Positions 60,731 to 62,635 of a stretch of DNA of 64,000 nt are shown piece after piece. The translations under genes and the position numbers were made by a program. Below the pieces are notes generated by a model. It ran no database searches, was not told where the DNA came from, and saw only the letters and a list, made by a program, of their open reading frames with translations. Each line of letters starts with the position of its first letter. The stretch's first letter is position 1. Location of the stretch: contig OZ007569.1 in assembly GCA_963931925.1 (NCBI GenBank), positions 23,783,162 through 23,847,161 of the forward strand, in the 5' to 3' direction. This DNA is from Onchidella celtica. Taxonomy: Eukaryota > Mollusca > Gastropoda > Systellommatophora > Onchidiidae.

Positions 60731-62308
60731 CCACTATGTCATGATAAGCTTCTGGTTGTACAATCAGTTGAGTGCAGGTTGTCTTAAGACTCATCTCTGT
60801 GTCTCCTTAACCAGGTTCTGGATCGCAACTTCAAACTGGGCTATGTGATCCTGCCCATCACCTTGCTGGTGTTGCAATACTGCCCCTCCCCACAGCGTTA
60901 TGCTTCAGACTACCAGCCTCCCACATACACACTGTGGTACCTGGAACCCCATACAAGAGTGTCCTGGCTCAAGTCTCTGCTGGTTATTTTGTACAAGGTG
61001 GGCATAAATGGATGTGTTCTGTTCTGCTGTGCAAAGGCTGGCATCATTGCCTTTCTCTACTTTATTGTCTCAATGAACTTGTCTCAAGGTAATTCTTATA
61101 AGTCAAAGGCAGATAGACATGTCAACTACTGAAATAGTAGTTTCTAGTGTGGCAAACTCATAAATAAAAGCATTTACATGTAGACTGGCTGTGCCATACA
61201 AAGTTTTTGTTGTTTTTCTCAAAAGTATGAAATGAGCAGTTTCATCACTCTGCCTTTGGACAGCAGTATTGTTTATATCAGGGCTGAAATTTATTACCCA
61301 AGCTCAAACCTGAGAGTCTTTGTTGTCTATATGAATTATGCTTCAGTTAACGACAGCAATGTATTTTTTATTTCAAAGGCCAGGAGAAATTCCCTCTGCC
61401 ATCCTTAATTTTACACCAGCACAACATGACTAAGTATCGTGCAACCTTCAAAAACTTTTAGCAGTAAACTTTTCAAGGATGAATACAGAATTTAGGTTGT
61501 TGTTTAATATCTTGACTGCAAGTTTGTAAAGGATATTTATTATTGATGGTTTTCGGTGTACATTAGGATATTTGAGAAACTAAGAGAATTTTTTTTTTCT
61601 GCTCAATAGTATCAAATCAGTACATCTCCACGCTCAGCCATTATCCAAACCCTTGTCCAGCTGGTGGTCAACACTACTGATGCCCAGCACCACAGATGCA
61701 GGAAGACAGAGGACGGCTTTCCTCCCCCAACACCAACTGTTCACAGAAGTAAAGGTAAGAACTGTTAGATTCTCTTGTTTTTAAACACACCGGGAAAGGA
61801 AATTTTTTTGGACAAAAAATACTGTTAAATGGGGTCAAATCACTAATTTAGTCAGATTTAGTTATATTGAGTCATATTTAAATCATTTAGGCATTTTATT
61901 AATGAAAAACAATTTGCACAGACAGAAGAGGTGCTGAGCAATCATTATTAACTGAAATATTCCATTAACTATGAGAGCTCAGCAGAATTTGTGGGTGGCA
62001 AGCCACTGATCTGGCGCCTACATCAGCCTTGGTCTGTTTCATCCCATATGGTTGAGATTGCAACAAGTTAGTTCATGTTTAGCAGTAGTTGGAATAGTAT
62101 AGGGATTCAGTATTTTCCATGTATTTGGAAATTCATTGTGTTTTTCCTCCCAACAGATTTCAGTAAAGTGTCTGTGAGTGACCTGGAAAACATCCAAGAG
62201 ACAGACACACCTCCACAGTCACCATCCAGTCAGAAGCAAGATGGAGCAGATATCGGCTCTGTTGAAGTCAAAACTCACCCATCCTGCAGTGTGGTACATT
62301 ATTTTAAG
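6550..62308 (+). CDS. UNC79: UNC79 homologue, NALCN channel complex subunit (N-terminal 1,489 codons, 35 exons, continues past window)
   Basis: UNC79 is a large cytoplasmic, helical-repeat protein. With UNC80 and FAM155/NLF-1 it supports the NALCN sodium-leak channel at the neuronal plasma membrane and so sets resting excitability (family knowledge). Translated exons line up in order with the animal UNC79 family as I remember it: the start MATRAATFTSKIRNLKEY, DIANTLKYFSQTLL, LPYTVASTLAIFPP, IIAYGPP, a Cys-rich block (about residues 272-396), RYGIWLLVELCKPSE, WLEAIRTEVP, CPLPF, LHGECL, SLAHAFCHLIGSVED, DTLSLEAQVDLE, VRSVSQSIKG and SLLVILYK. The ATG at 6550 is preceded by an in-frame TAG at 6523-6525. 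The 35 coding segments sum to 4,467 nt and all intron phases agree. No signal peptide or clear membrane span is seen. The 3' part lies outside the window. Exons are listed separately. Confidence 0.94.
7033..7153 (+). CDS. UNC79: UNC79 exon 2
   Basis: Acceptor tccatttcag, donor GTGAGT. It codes about residues 8-48, including TSKIRNLKEY and DIANTLKYFSQTLL, the conserved N-terminal block of the family. It enters in phase 1 and ends in phase 2. Confidence 0.93.
7497..7657 (+). CDS. UNC79: UNC79 exon 3
   Basis: Acceptor tttacag, donor GTAAGT. It codes about residues 48-101 (VLKDVPNIPIE ... LYEAVLSILDLIPIVQ). Joining it directly to exon 2 gives FSQTLLCVLKDVP with matching phase. The longer insertion found here in the vertebrate protein is absent. 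Confidence 0.9.
8494..8537. repeat. Poly-G then poly-A tract in intron 3
   Basis: About 15 G followed 30 bp later by about 17 A. The rest of intron 3 (7658-9947) shows the hAT-like MITE and low-complexity T tracts only. Confidence 0.85.
9461..9767. mobile_element. hAT-like MITE
   Basis: The left end CAGGACAACCTGTGGCCCAC with GGGCCAGATTGGGCCC, and the right end GGTTGCCTATTCCTG, resemble the classic Charlie/hAT ends (CAGG...GGCAACCTGTGGCC). No intact 8-bp target duplication is visible and there is no transposase frame. Confidence 0.7.
9948..10118 (+). CDS. UNC79: UNC79 exon 4
   Basis: Acceptor tgctcag, donor GTAAGG. It codes about residues 102-158 and includes the strongly conserved segment LPYTVASTLAIFPPTLHKD. 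Phase 1 in, phase 1 out. Confidence 0.94.
10608..10694 (+). CDS. UNC79: UNC79 exon 5
   Basis: Acceptor tccccag, donor GTAACG. It codes about residues 159-187, a linker ending MVFQHTENGG. Phase 1 in, phase 1 out. Confidence 0.85.
11150..11859 (-). mobile_element. TTAA-site non-autonomous element 1 (piggyBac-type)
   Basis: It is flanked by TTAA at 11146-11149 and 11860-11863, with ends CCCTCACCCTGCG on the left and ...GTGTGAGCG on the right. Most of its length is homologous, in opposite orientation, to the element at 35751-36521, including the stretch around AAGCCCGCTG and GTCAGTGACC. No transposase frame. The TTAA target with C-rich ends points to the piggyBac group (inference). Confidence 0.8.
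11881..11945 (+). repeat. Dispersed repeat family B, copy 1
   Basis: Carries the core AAAAAGTTGTATGTTGCGAA, GCC(C)TGCGTGAGAAATAA. Downstream, at about 11985-12040, lies the reverse complement of the segment that precedes the core at 63.4 kb, so the family may have inverted ends. Confidence 0.7.
12395..12450 (+). CDS. UNC79: UNC79 exon 6
   Basis: Acceptor tattcacag, donor GTTTGT (not the strongest consensus). It codes about residues 188-206 (FHSQILECFMSMKRNIIK), matching the family LLECLM region. It ends in phase 0. Confidence 0.87.
13015..13144 (+). CDS. UNC79: UNC79 exon 7
   Basis: Acceptor ggctctag, donor GTAAGC. It codes about residues 207-249 (DILSIIAYGPPTAKAPA ... LLFYYWPQLNP). The motif IAYGP-x(8)-(A/V)-x2-L-FYYWP is typical of UNC79. 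It ends in phase 1. Confidence 0.93.
13145..16523. other. UNC79 intron 7
   Basis: 3.4 kb of AT-rich sequence. A 120-codon open frame at 14072-14434 and two others around 15630-16116 have no splice context or recognisable domain and are taken as chance. A stretch around 15122-15230 is distantly similar to the reverse complement of 59.47-59.62 kb. Confidence 0.5.
16524..16588 (+). CDS. UNC79: UNC79 exon 8
   Basis: Acceptor gtttcag, donor GTAAAT. It codes about residues 250-271 (AWPAILCQRKGCINEGNCQA). It opens the cysteine-rich part with CxRKGC. It ends in phase 0, before the intron that holds the RTE insertion. Confidence 0.87.
16589..18623. other. Left part of UNC79 intron 8
   Basis: C-rich tracts occur at about 17470 and 18220-18243 (about 24 C), plus a family B copy at 18541-18620. 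No gene seen. Confidence 0.6.
18541..18620 (-). repeat. Dispersed repeat family B, minus-strand copy
   Basis: Contains GAGGCTTTGCTACATACC then ACTTTTTCTTTTTGCC, the reverse complement of the family B core. The RTE element inserted immediately to its right. Confidence 0.75.
18624..21860 (-). mobile_element. Full-length RTE-like LINE with 13-bp target duplication
   Basis: The insertion at 18637-21847 is bounded by perfect direct repeats GAAATCAAGCCTT (18624-18636 and 21848-21860). It lies antisense to UNC79 in intron 8. The element 3' end, next to the left repeat, finishes in a short ATG/TGA-type repeat, as RTE-group elements do. The 5' leader contains GTCGTAAGAGGCGACTAA. A single intact protein frame fills the rest. 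Intact frame plus perfect duplication mean a recent insertion. Confidence 0.93.
18654..21671 (-). CDS. LINE endonuclease / reverse transcriptase (1,005 codons)
   Basis: A single-ORF protein for target-primed reverse transcription. Residues about 35-280 are an APE-type endonuclease: WNVRSM (N41), SETRW (E70), IYAPTN (143-147), GDANAKIG (D179, N181), NQIDHF (D248, H249) and SDHHML (D274, H275). Residues about 500-790 are the reverse transcriptase: GPDQIPPEAL, RGITLL, DYEKAFDSID (D649), GVRQGCLLSP and FADDLALL (D751, D752). The C-terminus has RRRWRWIGHTLRRP and a basic GKRSRGRPRGTWRR tail. All catalytic residues I can identify are present and there is no stop or frameshift. Database relatives are often misnamed craniofacial development protein 2-like. 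RTE group is my best guess; the start could be a few codons downstream. Confidence 0.93.
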   Translation of the reverse strand: MGEGGASAPVDSMKDNGQSRKDSTGPTASSSNKSLRIASWNVRSMYEAGKSAQVTMEMRRYRLHILGVSETRWIQSGLKQLNSGEKILYSGREDKKHTEGVAIILSKHAQRSLRGWEPYGRRIILASFTTKNKNINMNIVQIYAPTNEATDEDKDDFYNQLQEIVDTLPRKDVNIIMGDANAKIGQDNTGYEDIMGCNGLGQMNENGERFASFCAFNSYVIGGSVFPHKRIHKATWISPDGVTENQIDHFCITRRFRRSLEDVIVQRGADVGSDHHMLLARLKLRLKKQGTRAGTKRRKFQVSLLDGDKKEEFQLTLRNRFKPLVDLEETVDLETHWAKVKGVFTSTCQDVLGEKKVEHKEWISQKSLDLIRIRRDLKEQVNASRTRSSRVGNQEEYRASAKEVKKSIKKDKEEFIGMLAEKAEKAATGGHTRILYQTTKTLAGKYGKPEVPVKDYNRQAIFGKEAQAKRWIEHFSSLLNRPPPSNPPDILPARNDLPISCDPPTKAEINDAIKQLNRGKAAGPDQIPPEALKADAAGAAEGLHSLFSRIWIGGKFPKDWKEGHLVKLPKKGDLSNCSNYRGITLLSIPGKVFNRIILKRIQNATDPKLREEQAGFMSNRSTTDQIATLRIIVEQSLEWNSQLIVNFLDYEKAFDSIDRETLWRILRHYGIPEKMVNLIKSMYEGTSCRVVHDGELTDSFDIKTGVRQGCLLSPFLFILVTDWLMKETTNGGRNGIQWTPWTQLDDLDFADDLALLSHTHDQMQAKTTALNKISESIGLRIHPAKSKVLKIVAPPREQVKVGDQPLEDVESFCYLGSIIDNKGGTEAEVKARIGKAQAAFTSLSKIWRTKDISLKTKLRIFNSNVKSVLLYGCETWNASQACIKRIQVFINRCLRKLLKIRWTDKVSNEIVWKRTRQSPVREEIGRRRWRWIGHTLRRPGNSIAKKVLDWNPQGKRSRGRPRGTWRRARENDVQRSGKTWNNVKRLAHDREGWKVFVGGLYPDPG
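21942..22100 (+). CDS. UNC79: UNC79 exon 9 (Cys-rich block, part 1)
   Basis: Acceptor tcttgtcag, donor GTTTGT. It codes about residues 272-324: CINPALAIHSGDTPPPLYIC then CSDC, and ends VSSVCENK. The spaced CxxC pairs suggest zinc binding together with exon 10. Phase 0 on both sides. Confidence 0.92.
22948..23162 (+). CDS. UNC79: UNC79 exon 10 (Cys/His-rich block, part 2)
   Basis: Acceptor gtttcag, donor GTAGGA. It codes about residues 325-396 with NRPIRYCTTCHERRHGNS, a CxxCH...H arrangement like a B-box-type zinc module and conserved in UNC79. It ends in phase 2. Confidence 0.93.
23956..24139 (+). CDS. UNC79: UNC79 exon 11
   Basis: Acceptor cttttcag, donor GTAAGT. It codes about residues 396-457: SLLKEASP, a charged stretch rich in Glu/Asp, then LLSRYGIWLLVELCKPSED. 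It ends in phase 0. Base composition is GC-richer than the surrounding introns. Confidence 0.93.
24289..25486. mobile_element. Solo LTR of a retrotransposon (1,198 bp)
   Basis: It starts TGTCACAAATCCC and ends CTCGTGACA (TG...CA with TGTCAC/GTGACA inverted ends), flanked by perfect 5-bp repeats CAGTG at 24284-24288 and 25487-25491. No coding frame. It lies in UNC79 intron 11, and its orientation cannot be decided from symmetric ends. It most likely remains after recombination between the two LTRs of a complete element. Confidence 0.9.
24611..24759. repeat. 38-bp tandem repeat inside the solo LTR (about 3.9 copies)
   Basis: The unit is CAATAGCACATTAGCATTTC followed by AATAGCACATCAACATGG. Four consecutive copies start at 24611, 24649, 24687 and 24725, the last one partial. 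Each unit itself contains two AATAGCACAT sub-repeats. Confidence 0.92.
25624..25690 (+). CDS. UNC79: UNC79 exon 12
   Basis: Acceptor tttccag, donor GTGAGC. It codes about residues 458-480 (EVLGRLLGMLFQWFDATAYL). Phase 0 in, phase 1 out. Confidence 0.92.
26117..26154 (+). CDS. UNC79: UNC79 exon 13 (38 nt)
   Basis: Acceptor cttcaacag, donor GTATGT. It codes about residues 480-492 (DNIGNALERLKPE), matching the family VEKLKPQ position. Phase 1 in, phase 0 out. Confidence 0.88.
26571..26674 (+). CDS. UNC79: UNC79 exon 14
   Basis: Acceptor attctacag, donor GTAAGG. It codes about residues 493-527 (WLQDVMKTHFEVIVSCLLP ... SRVGGFW). It ends in phase 2. Confidence 0.92.
27178..27265 (+). CDS. UNC79: UNC79 exon 15
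   Basis: Acceptor tgtttctag, donor GTAACA. It codes about residues 527-556 (WDTLCTRTTQIKEGLNCFF then CLVPYDVISFE). It ends in phase 0. Confidence 0.92.
28021..28109 (+). CDS. UNC79: UNC79 exon 16
   Basis: Acceptor tatttcacag, donor GTAGAT. It codes about residues 557-586 with MPYWLEAIRTEVPEDEL, one of the best conserved UNC79 segments. It ends in phase 2. Confidence 0.94.
28442..28565 (+). CDS. UNC79: UNC79 exon 17
   Basis: Acceptor gttttttgcag, donor GTTCGT. It codes about residues 586-627 (KAFDIDMCPLPFTLTKMYNF ... EQALQWLQ). It ends in phase 0. Confidence 0.93.
28566..30515. other. UNC79 intron 17
   Basis: It contains the repeat 29031-29717 with a more diverged continuation to about 29880, and T-rich tracts before exon 18. 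No host gene seen. Confidence 0.6.
29031..29717 (+). repeat. Long dispersed repeat C, copy 1
   Basis: Nearly identical, in inverted orientation, to 39731-40427. It contains a 66-codon frame (29397-29597, MDISSRHAMENACTTMRCLA) that differs by one residue (Arg/Lys) from the other copy. Beyond 29717 similarity drops but is still visible to about 29880. Element class unknown. Confidence 0.85.
30516..30800 (+). CDS. UNC79: UNC79 exon 18
   Basis: Acceptor cttcatcag, donor GTACAT. It codes about residues 628-722. It has a helical start (ILSTLDIVIPMHQILKMF), a Ser/Pro-rich linker with three SP sites that may be phosphorylated (inference), and the conserved end CFIIMLDLCLKQ. The vertebrate linker here is longer and rich in SPF repeats. 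Phase 0 on both sides. Confidence 0.92.
31016..31313 (+). mobile_element. Short inverted-end element with a THAP-like fragment
   Basis: The ends match: GGACCCTTTTCATTTACCG on the left and, on the complement of the right end, AGACCCTTTTCACTTCCGCG. Nearly the whole interior is one 83-codon frame (31065-31316) with SSCWVPNCTN followed by GIKMHLC. This is like the start of a THAP zinc finger (C-x(2-4)-C, then GIxxH) but lacks the later C/H pair. THAP domains are typical of P-element-type transposases, so this may be a P-type relic. GC content is well above the flanks. No clear target duplication. Confidence 0.65.
31349..31481 (+). repeat. Dispersed repeat family A, copy 2
   Basis: Contains ATATGTGCAAACTTGATGTC, AGTCCTA and ends GTAGGGTTGCTGGCTGG. 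Confidence 0.75.
31592..32653. mobile_element. Candidate TTAA-site element 6 (about 1.06 kb)
   Basis: It lies between TTAA at 31588-31591 and 32654-32657. The complement of the right end, CCTCATCCTGCGAGAGG, resembles the end of elements 1 and 2 (CCCTCACCCTGCG); the left end CCCCCATATCAC matches only weakly. The flanks on both sides belong to one GTCCTTA-rich sequence that the element seems to interrupt. Confidence 0.4.
32688..33032. repeat. GTCCTTA-motif cluster
   Basis: AGTCCTTA/GGTCCTTA recurs at 31574-31591, 32688-32738 and 32988-33030, often spaced 9-16 bp. It looks like an old degenerate repeat or part of a transposon. Function unknown. Confidence 0.6.
33403..33539 (+). repeat. Dispersed repeat family A, copy 3
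   Basis: Shares TATGTGCAAACTTGATGTCA, ATTCTA and GTAGGGTTGCTGGCTGG with copy 2; the upstream part (GACATTGACGCGATGTCATG) also aligns. Confidence 0.75.
33719..34010 (+). CDS. UNC79: UNC79 exon 19 (second Cys/His motif; two possible donors)
   Basis: Acceptor gatttttcag. It codes about residues 723-819 with QHTCDTDTKRVNCVFCQN, an HxC...CxxC motif matched in vertebrate UNC79 and possibly zinc-binding. Two tandem donors fit: GTATGT after 34004 and GTAAGC after 34010. They differ by two codons and both end in phase 1, so both could be used. Confidence 0.92.
35751..36521 (+). mobile_element. TTAA-site non-autonomous element 2
   Basis: It is flanked by TTAA at 35747-35750 and 36522-36525, with ends CCCATACCCCGCGCGC and, on the complement, CCCTCACCCTGCGCGGGG. 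It is homologous over most of its length to element 1 (11150-11859), inverted. Shared stretches include a tract around GAACGAAGCATGATAACTAG and one around GAGAGCCTTTGAAAGCTTAG. Confidence 0.85.
36526..37210. mobile_element. TTAA-site non-autonomous element 3 (685 bp)
   Basis: It starts CTCATTCCACGCGGAGC directly after the TTAA that ends element 2, and finishes with the complement of CTCATTCCACCCGGAGC before TTAA at 37211-37214. The inverted ends match at 16 of 17 positions. A minus-strand frame of 146 codons (36572-37012, LELTCSFARILCKNIRTLFH) shows no domain I recognise. Confidence 0.85.
37640..37734 (+). CDS. UNC79: UNC79 exon 20
   Basis: Acceptor catcgccag, donor GTACAG. It codes about residues 820-851, an acidic segment DESLEQDEECDDP followed by PMYLQLYDALLE, corresponding to the family LRLIYTIFQE helix. 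Phase 1 in, phase 0 out. Confidence 0.9.
38309..38457 (+). CDS. UNC79: UNC79 exon 21
   Basis: Acceptor tgttaacag, donor GTAAGA. It codes about residues 852-901 (LYAILSSMRYLILHGECLNY). LxLHGECL is a family signature. It ends in phase 2. Confidence 0.93.
39134..41100. mobile_element. TTAA-site element 4 (about 2 kb, composite)
   Basis: TTAA lies at 39130-39133 and 41101-41104, with ends CCCTTTCATG and, on the complement, CCCTTTCGTG. GC-rich terminal parts include AACCCGGCC/GGCCGGACACGG-type motifs. It contains repeat C copy 2 (39731-40427). No transposase frame was recognised. It lies in UNC79 intron 21. Confidence 0.7.
39731..40427 (-). repeat. Long dispersed repeat C, copy 2
   Basis: Inverted, nearly identical counterpart of 29031-29717, embedded in TTAA element 4. 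Includes the 66-codon minus-strand frame 39860-40060. Confidence 0.85.
41919..42076 (+). CDS. UNC79: UNC79 exon 22
   Basis: Acceptor atttccag, donor GTAAGT. It codes about residues 901-954 (LWKLLQTEHSQLSTLCVPLL ... FGHDDWRARFAA), corresponding to the vertebrate LWRVVKSEFSQLSSLAVPLL segment. It ends in phase 1. Confidence 0.94.
42226..42292 (+). repeat. Dispersed repeat family B, copy 2
   Basis: Core AAAAAGAAAAAGTTGTTAGC, then GTTGCATAAGAAATAATAC; more diverged than copy 1. Confidence 0.65.
42452..42545 (+). repeat. Dispersed repeat family B, copy 3
   Basis: Core GCAAAAAGAAAAAATTGTG, TGTAGCAAAGCCTCGCATAA, GAAATAAAAC, followed by CGCAAAGGAAAAGGAAAG as in the copy at 57.97 kb. Confidence 0.75.
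42902..43079. mobile_element. 178-bp hairpin MITE
   Basis: The two ends are inverted copies of about 50 bp. The left starts CTGTTGGAACCCCATTAAAA and the complement of the right starts CTGTTGGAACCTAGTTAAAA; both continue through AGGTTG and GTAGGGG to CCGT. Only about 75 bp separate the arms, so a single strand would fold into a long hairpin. It lies 98 bp before exon 23. Confidence 0.85.
43177..43358 (+). CDS. UNC79: UNC79 exon 23
   Basis: Acceptor attcaag (AAG rather than CAG), donor GTGAAT. It codes about residues 954-1014 with VEKVTVLARCLEPDVVRN and SLAHAFCHLIGSVEDINASV. It ends in phase 0. Confidence 0.94.
43610..43690 (+). repeat. Dispersed repeat family A, copy 4
   Basis: Contains CCTATGTGCAAACTTGACAC, CAATCCTAGA and GGTTTGCTGGCTGG. 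Confidence 0.7.
43768..44010. mobile_element. TTAA-site element 5 (243 bp, with a direct duplication)
   Basis: TTAA lies at 43764-43767 and 44011-44014, with inverted ends CTCTTTCCGTAC / CTCTTTCCATAC. Inside, a segment of about 65 bp occurs twice: ACCGATACATCGGT, then CGACTGACGCATTTGGACTA, then GCTGAA and TGCAGTA. The first part, ACCGATACATCGGT, is nearly a perfect palindrome. Confidence 0.8.
44086..44287 (+). CDS. UNC79: UNC79 exon 24
   Basis: Acceptor attttacag, donor GTAAGA. It codes about residues 1015-1082 with CLEFQFDSVIEDRSLILHR and LSWEFFLCRFDTLSLEAQVD, near-identical to the family. It ends in phase 1. Confidence 0.95.
45049..45231 (+). CDS. UNC79: UNC79 exon 25
   Basis: Acceptor attttccag, donor GTGAGT. 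It codes about residues 1082-1143, a basic segment with RKLNRARFALARTDSVRSVS, QSIKGKP and RRAISVPLHL. It matches vertebrate RARFARNRQKSVRSLRDSVK and KRALSLPE. Phase 1 in and out. Confidence 0.94.
46601..46630 (+). CDS. UNC79: UNC79 exon 26 (30-nt candidate microexon)
   Basis: Acceptor tattttcaag, donor GTGAGT. It adds ten acidic residues, FDSCDEDEAE. It is symmetric (phase 1 on both sides), so inclusion or skipping keeps the frame. It was chosen for its splice sites, phase fit and charged content; no family match can be claimed at this length. Confidence 0.6.
47375..47404 (+). CDS. UNC79: UNC79 exon 27 (30-nt candidate microexon)
   Basis: Acceptor atattatag, donor GTATGT. It adds ten residues, NAEDLVRLLK, likely helical. 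It is symmetric, phase 1 on both sides. Evidence is splice sites plus phase only. Confidence 0.55.
48278..48358 (+). CDS. UNC79: UNC79 exon 28 (81-nt candidate cassette)
   Basis: Acceptor gttttttcag, donor GTAAGA. It codes 27 residues rich in Ser/Thr then basic: SDRKPSTTSTSFDKHSKSLL. It is open in the required frame and symmetric phase 1. A linker-type sequence that could carry phosphorylation sites (inference). Confidence 0.6.
50569..50792 (-). repeat. 3' LTR of the Gypsy element (224 bp)
   Basis: On the minus strand it begins TGTAATGGAATGC and ends CTCTTTACA. It contains a TATTTAAGGAG promoter-like box and an AATAAAG poly(A) signal. It follows the polypurine tract GAGGAGGGAAGAGA. Confidence 0.9.
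50793..50808 (-). promoter_or_regulatory. Polypurine tract (plus-strand DNA primer site) of the Gypsy element
   Basis: The minus strand reads CCGAGGAGGGAAGAGA immediately before the LTR TGTAATGG, the expected position for second-strand priming. Confidence 0.85.
51431..53179 (-). pseudogene. Gypsy RNase H-integrase remnant, integrase first Asp lost
   Basis: An open frame of 582 codons. Residues 1-90 are the end of an RNase H (REALAV with E14, YTDHKPL with D40, NPADYMSR with D84). Residues 200-236 are the integrase HHCC zinc site (H200, H203, C233, C236). Residues 260-355 are the catalytic core: TDNGPPFNG (D318) and NAETERF (E354), with the usual 35-residue spacing. The first catalytic Asp, normally in a (V/I)DFG-type motif, is Val264 here (SAVFGHLP), a one-base change from GAC to GTC, so the integrase should be inactive. 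The C-terminus is acidic and then Pro/Arg-rich. The frame starts at the deletion junction, so the start codon is not real. A host-derived domesticated protein is unlikely because LTR and target duplication are present. Confidence 0.92.
53245..53330 (+). repeat. Direct duplicate segment D, copy 1
   Basis: CAGCTACATAGCAATATTCA ... AAGAATTTTGTTAACTGAAC, then CAACATGTTGC, also at 54779-54866. It lies right beside the Gypsy insertion. Confidence 0.75.
54354..54430 (+). repeat. Direct duplicate segment E, copy 1
   Basis: AGGATTCGTTACTAA ... GTACAAAACTGTCACCATGC, then ACACCG, repeated at 57038-57113 just after exon 29. Confidence 0.8.
54779..54866 (+). repeat. Direct duplicate segment D, copy 2
   Basis: Diverged second copy of the segment at 53245-53330. 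Confidence 0.75.
55593..56100. repeat. Tandem repeat, three copies of about 167 bp
   Basis: Copies start at about 55593, 55760 and 55927. Each begins TCTGTTCTGACTCA(G/A)TCA, continues TATTTTAAAGAATTGTCATT, TCTTGTAGTTTTC and CTAGTTTTTTCTAAGCATAC, and ends in a C/T-rich stretch. Copies differ at scattered sites. No coding capacity. It lies in UNC79 intron 28, just before exon 29. Confidence 0.93.
56912..57022 (+). CDS. UNC79: UNC79 exon 29 (111-nt candidate cassette)
   Basis: Acceptor cttctcaaaag, donor GTTTGT. It codes 37 residues including CVRQWSAPQFNLPRRMPSKL, with clearly coding-like base composition. Symmetric phase 1. It joins exon 30 to read SMFPGGQLREF. Confidence 0.75.
57038..57113 (+). 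repeat. Direct duplicate segment E, copy 2
   Basis: Second copy of 54354-54430. It starts 16 bp after the exon 29 donor. Confidence 0.8.
57419..57480 (+). repeat. Dispersed repeat family B, copy 4
   Basis: AATGTGGCATAAAGAAGAGG, then TTGTTGTATGTTGCAAAGC; diverged copy. Confidence 0.6.
57720..57841 (+). CDS. UNC79: UNC79 exon 30
   Basis: Acceptor taatatag, donor GTAATG after 57841. An alternative GTGGTA donor after 57838 would drop one codon. It codes about residues 1227-1267 with FTDEESNFAALLQRAMDLEG and VDRDTVYQLVSLLM, matching vertebrate GIDHQTVHQLITVLM. It ends in phase 0. Confidence 0.92.
57969..58065 (+). repeat. Dispersed repeat family B, copy 5
   Basis: AAAAGAAAAAGTTGTAAGTA, GCAAAGCCTCGCATAAGAAA, then CAAAGGAAAAGGATAGACA; closest to the copy at 42452. 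Confidence 0.75.
58619..58761 (+). CDS. UNC79: UNC79 exon 31
   Basis: Acceptor gatctgcag, donor GTCAGT. It codes about residues 1268-1315: FMIHCNDNEEADERTDNK, then VLRHLNVLLGYNQTEKSF, corresponding to vertebrate VKRHLYVLLGYDQ. It ends in phase 2. Confidence 0.93.
59248..59290 (+). CDS. UNC79: UNC79 exon 32 (43 nt)
   Basis: Acceptor gtttgcag, donor GTAAGT. It codes about residues 1315-1329 (SSAVFNAFLSGVMF), equivalent to vertebrate STCFNAFIAGIAQ. It ends in phase 0. Confidence 0.9.
59700..60735 (+). mobile_element. 5'-truncated CR1/L2/Rex-group LINE
   Basis: It contains the end of a reverse transcriptase ORF, a TG microsatellite (60569-60594), a 3' hairpin AGCGCC...GGCGCT (60659-60686) followed by ATATAAAT, and a (TTA)n tail (60699-60730). 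This 3' hairpin plus short repeat is typical of CR1/L2-type elements. Same strand as UNC79, in intron 32. The left border is not sharply defined. Confidence 0.85.
59710..60570 (+). pseudogene. LINE reverse transcriptase C-terminal fragment (286 codons)
   Basis: It covers the thumb and C-terminal part of a CR1/L2/Rex-type reverse transcriptase: LKLNNDKIEVILC, KNLGVLLDSTLSM, SRLDYCNSLLAGLQEEKISK, LQRAQNCAARLVL and LHWLPVKARIEYKI, then IGPTIWNSLP near the end. The catalytic FADD box and endonuclease lie upstream in a full element and are absent, as expected for 5' truncation. The remaining frame is uninterrupted, suggesting moderate age. It cannot act by itself; the first codon is not a real start. 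Confidence 0.9.
60815..60997 (+). CDS. UNC79: UNC79 exon 33
   Basis: Acceptor cttaaccag, donor GTGGGC. It codes about residues 1330-1390: VLDRNFKLGYVILPITLLVL, CPSPQRY, PPTYTLWYLEPHTRVSWLKS and LLVILYK. Strong family match. Phase 0 on both sides. Confidence 0.95.
61610..61754 (+). CDS. UNC79: UNC79 exon 34
   Basis: Acceptor gctcaatag, donor GTAAGA. It codes about residues 1391-1439 (IIQTLVQLVVNTTDAQHHRC), corresponding to vertebrate ILLHLIHITVNTLNAQYHSC. It ends in phase 1. Confidence 0.93.
62157..62308 (+). CDS. UNC79: UNC79 exon 35 (last exon placed)
   Basis: Acceptor cccaacag, donor GTTAGT after 62308; an alternative GTACAT donor lies after 62293. It codes about residues 1439-1489, a polar linker with VSVSDLENIQETDTPPQSPS. 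The segment from 62295 on is repeated in tandem just downstream, so the true 3' border is less sure than the 5' border. Confidence 0.82.
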
Positions 62309-62635
62309 GTTAGTGTCTTATTTTTTGGTTTTCCATTGATGGTTGTTGAAATGGTTTTCATGTGATTTAAAACCTGAATAATAAGGATTTTAGTTAGACA
62401 TACAGAAATGCATTTATATCATTTACATGTTCTTTGTCATTCTTAATCACCATCTCTCAGTACATTACGTTAAGGTTAGCGTCTGTTCGTTTTTTTTTTT
62501 TTTGCATTGATGGTTGCAGAAGTGGTTTTCCTGTGATTTTGACCTTGAATAATAAAAAAGGGCTTTAATCAGTTACAGAGAAATGCATTTATGTCATTTG
62601 CATGTTTTTTGTCATTCTTAATCACTGTCCCACAG
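62295..62635 (+). repeat. Tandem duplication (166 + 175 bp) at the exon 35 / intron 35 border
   Basis: Unit 1 is 62295-62460 and unit 2 is 62461-62635. Both start TACATTA(T/C)(T/G)TTAAGGTTAG and share CATTGATGGTTG, then GAAATGCATTTAT and TTTGTCATTCTTAATCAC, ending CTCTCAG / CCCACAG. Unit 1 starts inside exon 35. The copied start of unit 2 follows a CAG that looks like a splice acceptor. Confidence 0.85.
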
